A stretch of 64,000 nucleotides of DNA from Crambe crambe (lineage: Eukaryota > Porifera > Demospongiae > Poecilosclerida > Crambeidae): the NCBI GenBank assembly GCA_963924555.1, contig OZ004587.1, positions 3,596,001 through 3,660,000 on the forward strand, read 5' to 3'. Made by a program: the position numbers and the translations under genes. Numbering within the stretch: position 1 is the stretch's first letter; each line of letters opens with the position of its first letter. A model generated the notes under the pieces. That model did no database searches. It saw nothing but the letters and a program-made list of their open reading frames with translations, and had not been told where the DNA came from. Below, in pieces: positions 36,844-48,165 of the stretch.

Positions 36844-39800
36844 CCCCCCTCTCCTTCTTTTGGTATGAAGTTACTGCTTTCCATCATGTCTTCTATCTCC
36901 CAGGCTTGGCGAGACAGCCCATCAGCATTCTGATGCTTTTCTCCTGGCCGGTGAAGAATCTCAAAATCGAATGGCTGCACTGCTAAAGCCCATCTTGTTA
37001 GGCGTCCATTAGAATTCTTCATCTTATGCAAGAATTTCAGTGCACCATGGTCTGTCTGTACTTGAAATTTTCTTCCCAGTAAATACACTTCAAAATGTTT
37101 GAGTGATGCAACTATGGCAAGGCATTCTTTTTCAGTTGTAGAGTACCTAACTTCCCTGGGTAATAGCTTCCTTGAAAAAAAACGCTATGGGATGGTCATC
37201 TCCATTAGAATCCTTTTGGCTTAGTACTTCTCCTATGCCACGTTCAGATGCATCTGTTTGTAGCACGAACATCTCCTCATAGTTTGGGCACTTCAATACT
37301 GGTTCCTCAAGCAGACTGCTCTTAAGATCTTGGAAGGCTTTTTGGTGTTCCATCGTCCACAGGACTTTGTTCGGGGCATCCTTCTTGGTTAAATCAGAGA
37401 GGCATGCTGACTTTTGTGCAAATTCTCCGATGAACCTGCGGTAGTAGCCTACCATCCCAAGAAACGCCCTTACATCCTTCTTTGTTTTTGGGATGTTAAA
37501 GTCCTGCACTGCTTGAATCTTGCATTGTTCTGGTCGTATCTCTCCTTTGCCTACAACATGGCCTAAGTACGAACAAGATGTTGTTCCAAACTGGCATTTG
37601 CATCGTTTGGCTGTCAATCCAGCATCTTTCTGCCTCATAAATACTTGTTTGAGGTGCTTAAGGTGGCTCTCCCAGGTTGAACTAAAAATCACAACATCGT
37701 CAAGATATGCAGTAGCAAAGGAGTGGTATCCATGAAGCACCCGATCCATGAGGCGCTGAAATGTTGTCGGTGCTCCCTTAAGCCCGAATGGCATTCTCCT
37801 GAACCGAAATTTACCAAATGGTGTGGTGAAAGCAGTTTTGTCTCTGTCTTGCTCCTCGACTGAGACCTGGTAATACCCTTTAGTTAGGTCGAGGGTACTG
37901 ATGTAATGGGCATCCCCCAGATTCTCAATGATTTCTTCAACTCTGGGCATCTGGTATGTGTCATTGAGAGTTACAGCATTCAGCTTCCGGTAATCAATGC
38001 ACAGGCGTAGCGTGCCATCCTTTTTCCTGACCGTCACAATTGGTGAGGCCCAAGGACTATCAGAAGGTTCAATGACGCCCAAGTCAAGCATGTTCTGGAT
38101 CTCCTCACGTACTTCCTTCTGCCAAGCAGCTGGAATGCGATACGGGTGTTGGTGTATAGGTCTGGCGCCATCTGTTCTGATGCTATGTGTGAGTAGTTCA
38201 GTCTGTCCAGGTTGGTCACTGAGGGTACTTCCCACCTCCTCCAGAAGTGCCTTTAGTTCTTCCTGTTGTTGAGGCAGCAACTGGTGTTCTGATAGTTCTG
38301 CCTTCTGTTGTTGGGGTAGGTCTCCATCCAGTGTGTAGAGTTCAGGTTCCCCCTCACTCCCCTCAGCTTCCTCTTTGGCACACACAACAGTCAGCACCTG
38401 TGCTGGGGTGAACCATGGCCTTAACATATTGATATGAAATAGCCTCCACTTCTTCTTTCTTTCTGGAGTCTCCACTCTGTATGTGACATCTGATAGTTTC
38501 TCCAAAACTGTGTAGGGACCGTTCCACTGTGGCTGAAACTTGTGTCGCTCATCTGGTAGAAGAGCTAGCACCTGTGCTCCGGCCTTGAAACTCCGACTAC
38601 TCGCTCTCCGGTCATACCAGGTCTTGCTGCTCTGCTTAGCCTGCTTCTCTGTCTCTCTGGCCAACTCAGCTGACTGGGCCATCTTCTCCTGCAAGTCAAG
38701 GACATACTCCACTACCGACTGGGACAGATTGCTCCTTCCTGTCCATTGCTCCTTCACTAGTGTCAAAGGACCCCTGGCCTGTCTGCCGAACAGAAGTTCA
38801 AAGGGTGAGAACCCTGTTGCTGCATGTGTGGCATCACGGTATGCAAAGAGTGTATATGGCAGCCATTCGTCCCACTGTTTCTGGTTGGGGCAGGACTTCC
38901 GCATCATGGACTTGAGTGTTCTATGGAAGCATTCAAGCATCCCGTCTGTCTGTGGGTGGTATGGAGATGTTCGGATATGTTTGATGTTGAGCAGGTTGAA
39001 GATCTCTTGCATTAGTTTGGAAGTGAAGTTAGACCCTTGATCACTGAGGATCTCCTCAGGTATTCCGAGGCGACTGAAGATTTCACAAAGAGCTTCTGCC
39101 ACAGTTCTGGCATCGATTCTCTTCAAGGGCACTGCCTCTGGATACCGAGTGGCAAAGTCCATTAGCGTTAGAATGAACTTGTTCCCTTTCTTTGTTCTGT
39201 TGAGTGGTCCCACGATATCAATGGCCACACGTCTGAATGGTTCGTTGATGACTGGAAGTGGCTGTAGCAGGGCTTTCTTTCTGTTTTGTTTTGCTCCTCG
39301 CTGGCACTCTGGACACGTATAACACATCTCACGAACATCTGTGGTCATTCCCGGCCAGAAGAAATGCTGCCTCAGCTTCAGTTCTGTCTTCTGGCGACCT
39401 AAATGTGCTGCCATTGGTGCCTGGTGTGCCGTCTTCAGTAGCCACTGTCTGTGTTCCTTGGGAACCACCACCTGTAGAAGAGACTCTCCTTGGGTGTCTT
39501 GGCTATGATGGAAAAGAATATCATTATCAATCAGGAACTCAGAGTCTGGATTCTCCTTCGCCTGTTCCCAAGCTCCTGTGAGTGTCTGGTCTACAAGCTG
39601 GGCTTTCATCAGCTGGTCTGGTGTCAGGTTCTCCAGAGGGTCAGCATTGGGTCTCTCAGCCATCCTGGTCCTCCAGGCCTTTTCCTTCATCTCTGCCTGT
39701 GATGGTCCTGTCTTCTCTCTGGTCCTTGGAATGGCGAAGAGGCTGTCATCCAATTGTTCCAGGCCTGTCCTATCCGAGTCACCTTCTTCATCCAGCTCAA

Positions 39801-41487
39801 TGTTGATTGGGGTGGCTCCTGAGTCTGCTGACAGCCTGTCATCTTCTAGATTCTGTCTCTGTTCCTTGGCTGCCTGCGTCCTGGTCACTACCAACACCTG
39901 GGGGCCTTCCTTGGTGGCTTCCTTCTCAGCAATCTGCAACATGAGGTTGTTAAAAAATGGGCAATTTTTGCCAATGAGTACTGGTGAACTGTCAGCCCCA
40001 ACCACTGCTTCAACCCAGGCCTTGTACTCTCCCACTTCTACGTAGATCTCAGCTGTTGGGTAGATTTTCAGCTCGCCAGTGGCTCCTTCAATTGTCTGCG
40101 TTTTCCCAGTGTAGCAGCGGGGTGGAACCAGCATTTTCTGCACCACAGTCATGTCTGCTCCAGAGTCTACAACAGCTCCAGGTACATCCAATCCTAGAAT
40201 CGTGGCTGTCACATGGTATGTAGGTAGATCCTTCTTTATCTGTTGCTGGCTAGCTCTGAACACCTTACTGGGGCACCTGGCTGCTATGTGCCCTCTCTCC
40301 TGACAGTTGTAACATTTGATGCCCTTGGGTTTGTCTGGCTTCCCAGCTGAGGTCACACACTCTTCTTTCTCGGCTGCAAGGTTAGCAGTCCCATCCTTGC
40401 CGTCTTGCTGTATTTTCCATGGTGTTTCTTGAGTAGGAACCCCAGGCCTCCTCTTACACTTGGGGTCATCAGGTGAACTCCTCCGATCAGCAAAAAACAA
40501 GTCGGCCATGGTAGCTAGCTCACGTATCGACTTTGTGTCCTTCTCCCTTAAGTGAACTGCTGCTGAATAGGGTAGCTCCTGCAGAAGTTGTTCTCGGCAG
40601 ACTGCTTCCTTAATCTCCTTCCCAGTGGCCTCCTCTCCGACATATCTGTCCAGCATTCTTTCAGCCCTGGCAACTGACTCCACAAAAGTTTCGCCCTTCC
40701 TTCTCTTGTGGTGCCACCATGTGTCTCCAAGACGGTTGCGCTGTAGTCCACAAGTGTCTAGTATCTGCTTTTTGACATGCTGGTAGACTTGCCTTTCCTC
40801 ATGCTGTAATGCCCTGGCTGCTCTGCCACATCTCTCTGACAGCAGGGGTATCTCGAGATCTCTCATTTGTGCCTCAAAATCATAGATGTACTCTGCAACA
40901 TCCACTTCTTCTGACATTCTCGTCATCTTTGGGGTGTGTCTCCTTTTCTGCTCCAGCTCTCTCTGGATCCTCTGTTGTTCTTCCAATTGCTTCTGCCGCT
41001 CTTCCCGGCGTCTCTCCCGTTCCTGGTCCTCAGCTCTGAGTGCTGCTTCTCTCTTCCAATGCTCATCCCAATCTAGGCGTTGGTGCTCTCTCCACTCCAA
41101 CTGCTTCTGCTCTTCAGCTCGGCGTCTCTCTGCCTCTGCTTTGCGAGCTTCCTCGCGTTCTTGTTGCTGGGATGTCAACATTGCCATCATCAGTTCCTGG
41201 AACCGCTTTTCTCGTGCCTCTTCTGCCTCTGCCCTTTCCTTAGCTTCCTGTCGACGTCTCTCTTCTCTGGCAAGCTCCATGTTTTGCATGAAGGCTGCCA
41301 TCATTTCCATGGGATCCTTCATTGCAGGGGCTGCTGTCTTTGTCCCATCATTTGTGTTTACGTTTTGCTGTGAGACTTGAGGTTCTACTTCTTCCCTCTC
41401 TGGTACGTTTGCCATCTCTGGAACAGTCCTTTTTCTCTTGGGATACCGTTTTGCGTCTAATATCTCCCGCTGGTTGTCTCTTGACAT
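36801..41487 (-). pseudogene. Gag-pol polyprotein of the gypsy element (one frameshift before RNase H)
   Basis: One frame of 1,446 codons (41487-37147) encodes, in order: a gag with long Glu/Arg-rich coiled coil (residues about 60-190); a CCHC zinc knuckle (CYNCQERGHIAARC, about 390); an aspartic protease (VVDSGADMTV, about 440); the integrase HHCC zinc-binding region and core (about 690-910, with YPEAVPL, DQGSNFTS and SPYHPQTDG); and reverse transcriptase (about 1100-1300, with LDLTKGYYQ and YLDDVVIF). RNase H continues in another frame to 36801 (VQTDHGALKFL). The switch lies at an eight-base A run on the plus strand near 37175-37182, consistent with a one-base length change. No env is seen. 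Making gag and pol in one frame without a frameshift between them is itself compatible with some gypsy elements. Confidence 0.92.
36844..36864 (-). other. Polypurine tract
   Basis: On the minus strand, an aaaagaaggagaggggg-type purine run lies immediately before the 3' LTR, the usual plus-strand priming site. Confidence 0.8.
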
Positions 41488-41559
41488 TCCTCGCGTTTAG
41501 TCAGCTGCCTCGCCAAAACTACCCTGCACTTTTCGGTGAAAAACCAGTCGTAGTCACAG

Positions 41560-41577
41560 TACACCGCTGCCACCAAG
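41560..41577 (-). other. Primer-binding site
   Basis: Directly after the 5' LTR on the minus strand is cttggtggcagcggtg, containing TGGTGGCAGC, complementary to a tRNA 3' end with CCA. The tRNA identity was not determined. Confidence 0.7.
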
Positions 41578-41902
41578 TGTTGTGGGTTCTTCGCAATGAG
41601 CCCAAAGTTCTGCGTTAACACGACTAGCTATTCACCCAGGTAACTGGAAGAGAGGAAAGATTTTTCATGTAGACTTGGCAAAATCACAACAGGACTGACT
41701 GAATGATACAACAGTATAGTTTGATAGTGATTGAATGATGATCATATATGGTAGCATGTGTGAGCTGTTGATTGAATCAAGGTGAGTAAGTCTAAGTTAT
41801 TGATTGAATTGAATGTTTCATGTGTCCAAGTGTTAATACGTAGAGTTGCAGTCCTAAGGTCATGGAGATGGTTGTATGGCTGTTAGGTTGTCTTCCCTAA
41901 CA
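41578..41902 (-). repeat. 5' LTR of the gypsy element
   Basis: 325 bp, partner of 36519-36843. It should contain the promoter and polyadenylation signals. The GACCA duplication follows at 41903-41907. Confidence 0.95.
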
Positions 41903-42959
41903 GACCACCAGATTAGTGAAATAACTGAATGGTTGCTTTCCATCTATCTAATGCGCTTCAAAATGGCCATGAATAATTTTGGTGTTTGTATCGGGGAGGA
42001 TTCAGATTACAATTAGCTAGGGTCCACTGGGCTGGGTCATTGTTATTGCAAAGTTTATCAAGGGGAAGACCTGATTTTTTATTTTTCTTGGATGGTATCA
42101 TGATAATAATAAGGAGAACTGTGAATATTTGTACGTAGAAATGTTCAAATTTGACATCAATTGTTGAAAATGGAGAGAATCTCATCCCCTATATTCTTCT
42201 TGTTGGAGATGTGAAATCACATTCTCAGGTCTTCCTTGTTATAGATAAAATTAATAACTGAAATTAACAATATAGACGACATACCTTTTTGTTTAATGTC
42301 AGCTTTTTTTGTCTTCAACATTCAGTACCCTATAGGTTGTTCAAATTTTTATACTCTTATGGAAATTTATACCCTAGATTATTCTATTGAAAAAGCCACT
42401 ATTACTGTGAAACATTTTATGACTGTTTCATCTTTATTCTTTTGTGTATGTTATTTTATTTTTGGTGTCATTGTTTGTCATTAAAAAAAAAAATCCCCTT
42501 CAATAACACCTATAATGGCATGGAATCACGCTAATAAAAGTGTGTAGTGAACACCAGAAAACACCTATTAGAGAGTGCCTATCATACTGTATAAAGTGTG
42601 TGACACACACTATGTGAGGTGTGCTAGCACACTGGATACACACCAAAATTAGAGTAACCATTGTGACCACATGAGAGGTGCGCATTACATGCTTTTTTTT
42701 TTTAGCGATATAATTAAATATTGATCTGGCTCTTTTTTTCTTTTTTTTTGAAATTAGGTAGGATGGTTTTCCATTATACTTCACAGTCGAATGGCCAGTT
42801 GTCCAAAACAGTACACTTATTGAAGTTGCCCATGTGCCATAGTAATGACCCGAGAGTCAGCAGGCTCGCTGTGCTTGCTAGCTGAATTATGACCTTGGAA
42901 ATAGATGTGATAGTTGAAGTGCATCTACAGCAAGTACACAACTGGGCTATGATCTGAGG

Positions 42960-43016
42960 CTGTACCAAAAAAAAAAAAAAATAAATAAATAAATAAATAA
43001 ATGAATAAATAAAATA
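42960..43016. repeat. A run and AAAT microsatellite
   Basis: An A run followed by (AAAT)n with minor interruptions. The equivalent places in the other arms have a T run (22480, 49110), so length differs among copies. Confidence 0.8.
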
Positions 43017-43668
43017 ATGGTAAAGGACATATTTATCTGCCTTCCTACTGGCAGTGACAAGTATCTGTTATAGTTTTCTAATCTCACAGGCCAGAATAAA
43101 TTCTAACTTCAAACTCTTTGGTTGCCATAGGGAACCCTTTGGGCCTACCACAACAATGCGTGCTCACTAATAAATTGCCCTAGCAATAAAAAATCACCTA
43201 GGTCATTTCTGTCTTAGTGATGAATCTCTTCTATAATGCTAATAATATCCTAGGATAATTTTTCTCTAATGATTGGTTATATTTCTATGCTGTTTATAGG
43301 TGCATCGAGATCTCAAGCTTGTTAGCTATTCACCTTTAATAGTTGGATGTATTCGTACATACTTCAAAGGAGGAACTTTTTTTTCTATATAGCATCTTGC
43401 TTAGCTAGAAAGTTTGCATGTTTACAGTGATATAACTGCTGATGTGTTGAGCTTCATACAAATCAGTATTGGAAAATATTCTAGATAGTTACTTACGTAT
43501 AATAGCTATAGCTAGATGCTACAGAGCAACATGTCTCTTAGCTACTGTAGAAAGTAACTATAACATAGCTCAATAGCTAGCTACATATAATAATAAATAC
43601 CTAATAACACCTAATAAGATAAGTAATATCTTATTATACCACAGGAGATTTTATTACTAGCTATAGTA

Positions 43669-44615
43669 GGGTAAAGCGGGGTAATTCCGGTCGCGGTGCA
43701 ATTCCGGTCACGCGGAGAAAGAATGTCAGTATCTACAGAGTTTTTGCACCAAATCAATTTTTTTTCCTGCTACAGGTAGCTAGTTCACTTGACTACATTT
43801 GGGTAGAATGATTAGCATATACCTTGTTTCCTGTTGGCAGAGGAGCACTTGTTATTCTGTCACGTTTGACATGATCACGGTAGGCCTGTTAGTCAAAACT
43901 TCAGAATTTTGTATATAGCTACTGAGATAAGGTAAGCAGGCAGCTCATAACTGTGAGACTATTAACTACATTTATACTGAAAGTAACTACACTTTAGTTT
44001 GCAGCTAAAGATCAGACACAGGAAATATCGCCACTAGTTTACAGCTTACAGGACCTAGTATCTAGACTATTCTCGAGCCAGACCCCTTACCAATTGTGTG
44101 TGAAAAAACATTTCGTAAGTATTAAATTTTAACCTTTATCTGGAACTGCCAGAGAAGTAACCCTCAAGGTTCTGGGCAAGGAGGAGAGGAATTGACCATA
44201 CTATTACAGTATCCAGACATTATTATTGAATTCATCATCTTTTTCAATCTAAATCACTGCAAATGGTTGATAGAACTTAGTTATAACTGTCTCCAGGTCC
44301 ATGTTGCATCTAAACAGGTGCAAATAATTATAATACAACTTCATAAATCTTTTATACAGCTTTAACTGCAAAATAGATGAGCCGACTGGAATTACCCCAT
44401 GAATTTGATTTTATCAATTTATTAGCTGCACACTTTAAATTATTTTTAATTCTACATTATTTCAACCTGCACTCTATCTTTTTTGGAGCATAAACTGTAC
44501 TAATGTGGTGCTGTCTGGGAAAAAAATTTCAAAGCTCATCCTTGCTTAACCTCTGCGTTTCGAGGGACTGAACATAGCAGTCATAAAGAGTGACCGGAAT
44601 TACCCCGTTTTACCC
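43669..44615. mobile_element. 947-bp non-autonomous TA-flanked transposon
   Basis: Inverted ends GGGTAAAGCGGGGTAATTCC on the left and, inverted, GGGTAAAACGGGGTAATTCC on the right, flanked by TA (43667-43668, 44616-44617). The opposite arm near 48222-48245 has the empty site with a single TA. No reading frame of note lies inside. The TA target and GGGTA end suggest a pogo/Tc1-mariner relative mobilised in trans. Confidence 0.9.
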
Positions 44616-44686
44616 TAGGTAATAGCTAGTTAGCAATAGCTATAGTGTGAGCAATAATCCTAGGAAATTGAGATTCTGTCGCTCAA

Positions 44687-44699
44687 TAATAATAATAAC

Positions 44700-44742
<43 letters not shown>

Positions 44743-44965
44743 CAGCAAAAGATGACGTTTTAAGACGTGAGATAACTTACAACAGAAAAGAAATTTGGGC
44801 AATTAGACAAAGCTGAGGATCCACCAATATTGGCCTAGCAACCAGGAGAGGATTTAAAAATAAAAAAAATTGCCACAATAAAGAAACAATAAAACAGTAA
44901 CAGAAAAAGATTGGTCAATAATCTAGTCAGCTTGTTGAAATATATAGTCCTTGGGAGTTGGAGAC
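44687..44965 (-). repeat. LINE 3'-end fragment and AAT tail, left arm
   Basis: A mixed AAT/ATT microsatellite (about 44687-44742) followed by minus-strand LINE 3' sequence (ggatccaccaatattggcct, aaaagattggtcaat) like 59390-59790. It is the inverse of the block at 47920-48165, so the LINE tail preceded formation of the palindrome. Confidence 0.65.
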
Positions 44966-45596
44966 ATGAAGAACATAGAGCTATTGGAAAGCAACAAAAT
45001 ATGAGATTTTGTCACTCTATTGCATGTGAAGAACATAGGAGAGTAACAAATGTACTATGATATTTTACTTAACTTTAACTTTACTAAATATAATATGGTG
45101 AGTGACTATAGGAGATCTATACTCTGCTATATGCTCTGGCTATGTAATATCCAATATAGTCATGCATGCAGTGCTGAGTCCTATAAGAGATGTATCAAGT
45201 AGCTACGTCTAAGTGTCTAATATGGCTAGCTGCGACGAAGTATCCTAGGAGATTTGGTCGCTCTGTGCCTGCACTAACCTACGCGATGCGCTACAGTGGC
45301 AACGCTGCAAACATCCGTTTGATAGCGATATTTAGACTTCTAATCTGGTTGCGAGTGTTCCCTTGCCTTGGAGTCACAACAGTGTGTGAATAGTACGTCT
45401 GGCCACGCGAGACTACCTCTATGACAAAAGGCTTTAAATGCCGCGTTATCCCTACCCGGTCACATTGGAATAAGCGCAAGTCAATAGAATTGACCTCGAA
45501 GTCATCCATTTACTATTGCTGGCAACATACATCTAACATATTCTTTAAACTCTGCTTAAGTTATCGTGAGTCTCAATTTGCATCACAAGTGTGTTG

Positions 45597-45622
45597 CTCG
45601 CTCGCTTCGCTCGCTCGCCTAA
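45597..45622. other. Palindromic GCTCGCTTCGCTCGC motif
   Basis: A GC-rich near-palindrome in AT-rich DNA. Related versions lie at 19013, 20603, 22288, 47280 and 48926, i.e. at matching points of both arms and both copies. Confidence 0.6.
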
Positions 45623-46149
45623 TAAGCCAAGAGCCTACAATCACTTAGATAAGCCAAGCACCTCTATGACAAAAGGCCGTAGAAACAATTTCATACACAT
45701 CATCCACGCTCAAGGCGCAACTATTGCACGACACTTTTCGTACATACGCGTACGCCTCAGCTCGCTCGCTGCAATGATTTTTAAGTGCGCTCTTTCACGT
45801 TCGCAAATCTCTCGCGATAACTAAAAATTAAGCTGGATATTATAAGAACTTGTTTAAATTCCATTTTCCATAGTTAATTGTAAAGCTTACACTCCCGCTA
45901 TTGTACGCACTAGTCAATGGATTTTTATTTCATTATTTACACTCGCACACTCACACGTACATGAATCGCTCTCTACGTATATTATTTTAAAAGCCTGTAC
46001 ACGTGCCAGCATTACAAACTGTACAGATACTTACTCCATCAGCACTATATAGCCCTTCTAGGTCAGAATTAAAAAAGGTGTTGCATTCTTTCAACTTACT
46101 GAACCTCATTTTTCTGACCGTAAAATTTAACACGTTATCTCTATTATTA

Positions 46150-46745
46150 TACGATGCTGTATTGCATAAACATAAACAAGTCTTATCTTGAAGTTACAAT
46201 CATGATTTTTAGCTATTGAATTTTCCGTGCACCATGTTTTTATGTCTGAATAACTAATTTTAGCGCATTAGTTGAAGCTTTGTAGTCTATATTAGTCAAA
46301 GTTCAACACTTGGTCAGAAATGTTTGTTCAATGATCATAGTTTCGAAAACTGTTCTGCTGCTTTGTTCCGGATTTCCTTTACCACGGTCATATATAAAAT
46401 AAACTCCCTTTTATGAATTTTAAAATTGCAATCACGAGCCATTCTCTTATGCTCAACTGCGAACTTGAAAATTATCCATCAATTTTAAATAGAGGAACCA
46501 AAGACCGAGTGTTTTTTTGGTTTCGATTAGAATTAACAGTAAACTATATGTTTGCTCACAACCAATTTAAATGGAAAAAATTCATTTTGTGCGATTGCCT
46601 ACACACGATTGCCCACTAGAAATTAAACTCGATTAGAGAAGAACGAGTTGGAATTCAATTTTGAGAGATTACGTCACATGGTGTACAAAAGGTGGTAAGT
46701 AAAATATAAGTTTATACCACATGAAAAATTGTTGCACTGTTATAC
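46150..46745. other. Loop of the giant palindrome, copy 2
   Basis: The arms converge on taaaatttaacacgttatct-type sequence (about 46120 and its inverse near 46760). The segment between is not inverted. Parts match the loop of copy 1 (about 19500-20050), e.g. tagtctatattagt and gaattttccgtg. No protein-like frame is convincing here. Confidence 0.6.
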
Positions 46746-47919
46746 TATAATAATAGAGATAACGTGTTAAATTTTACGGTCTGAAAACTTATGTTCAGTA
46801 AGTTGAAAGACTAATTAATAGTGCATCATTTTTTAGATTCTGATCTGGAAGGGCCATATAGTGCTGATGGAGTACGTATCTGTACAGTTAGTAATGCTGG
46901 CACGTATACTGCCTTTTAAAATAATATAGCGAGCGATTCATGTACGTGTGAGTGTGCATGTAGAAATAATTGATCGAGAATAAAATAAAAATTCATTGAC
47001 TAGTGCGTACAATAGCGGGAGTGTAAACTTGAAAATTAACTATGGAAATGGAGTTCTTATAATATCCAGCTTAAAATTTTTAATTATCACGAGAGATTTG
47101 TGAACGTGAAAGAGCGCACTTAATCATTGCAGCAAGCGAGCCGAGGCGTATGTACGGTACGTGTCGTGCAATAGTTTCGCCTTGCGCGTAGATGATGTGC
47201 ATGAAATTGTTTCTACGGTCTTTTATCATAGTGGCGCTTGGCTTATCTAAGTGATTGTAGGCGCTTGGCTTATTAGGTGAGCGAGCGAAGCGAGCTAGTA
47301 ATACACTTGTGATGTAAATTGAGACTCGCGATAACTTAAGCAGAGTTTAAATAATGTGTTAGATGTATGTTGCCAGGAATAGTAAATGGATGACTTCGAA
47401 GTCAACTTTATTGACTTGCACTTACTTTATGTGACAGGGTAGGCCTTTTGTCATAGAGGTAGTCTCGCGTGGCCAGACGTACTATTCACGGACTGTTGTC
47501 TGTTGTGACTCCAACACTCGCAACCAGGTTAGAAGTATAAATATCGCTTTCAAACGGATGTTTGCAGCGTTGCCACTGTCATAGATTAGCGCAGGAAATT
47601 CTGTCGAGAGCGACCAAATCTCCTAGGATACTTCGTTGCCGCCAGGATTATTGTCGCAGCTACCTATATTAGACATTCGACATTACTACTTGATACATCT
47701 CTTATATTTTGTTGCATGCATGACTATACATAGCCAGAGCATATAGCGGAGTATAGATCTCCTATAGTCACTCACCATAAATTTAGTAAAGTTAAAGTTA
47801 ACTCCTAGTATATTTGTTGCTCTCGTATGTTCTTCACATGCAATAGAGTGACAAAATCTCATATTTCGTTGCTCTCCAACAGCTATATGTTCCAATTCCC
47901 AAAGGCACTATATATTTCA

Positions 47920-48111
47920 ACAAGCTGACTAGATTATGGACTGATCTTTTTTCTGTTGTTGTTTTATCGTTTCTTTGTTGTGGCAATTTTTTTTATTAAT
48001 CCTCTCCTGGTTGCTAGGCTAGACTTGGTGGATCCTCAGCCTGATCTAATTGCGCCAACTTCTTTTTTGCTGTAACTTATCTCGTTTCTTAAAACTTCAT
48101 CTTGTGCTGTA

Positions 48112-48163
<52 letters not shown>

Positions 48164-48165
48164 TT
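47920..48165 (+). repeat. LINE 3'-end fragment with AAT tail, right arm
   Basis: Shares ttggtggatcctcagcctg and catcttgtgctgtaaat with the minus-strand LINE end at 59336-59420, and ends in a pure (AAT)n run (48112-48164), the usual tail of this LINE. Confidence 0.7.

Larger units (their letters stand above)
36519..41902 (-). mobile_element. Ty3/gypsy LTR retrotransposon with integrase before reverse transcriptase (Gmr1-like), 5,384 bp
   Basis: Two 325-bp LTRs, a GACCA target duplication at 36514-36518 and 41903-41907, a primer-binding site and a polypurine tract are all present. The element is inserted in the left arm of the palindrome; the right arm (near 50215) has the uninterrupted sequence. 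The LTRs differ at only two positions seen by eye, so the insertion is recent. The coding order is gag, protease, integrase, reverse transcriptase, RNase H, unlike standard gypsy elements. Confidence 0.93.

Noticed and set aside
40886-41380. Plus-strand Ser/Cys-rich proteins
   Set aside because: Antisense shadows of the gag coiled coil in the gypsy element.
36519-41902. Endogenous retrovirus with env
   Set aside because: The polyprotein frame reaches the 3' LTR directly after RNase H, leaving no room for env.
46413-46619. Gene in the palindrome loop
   Set aside because: The frame has no conserved counterpart in the loop of copy 1 and no domain.
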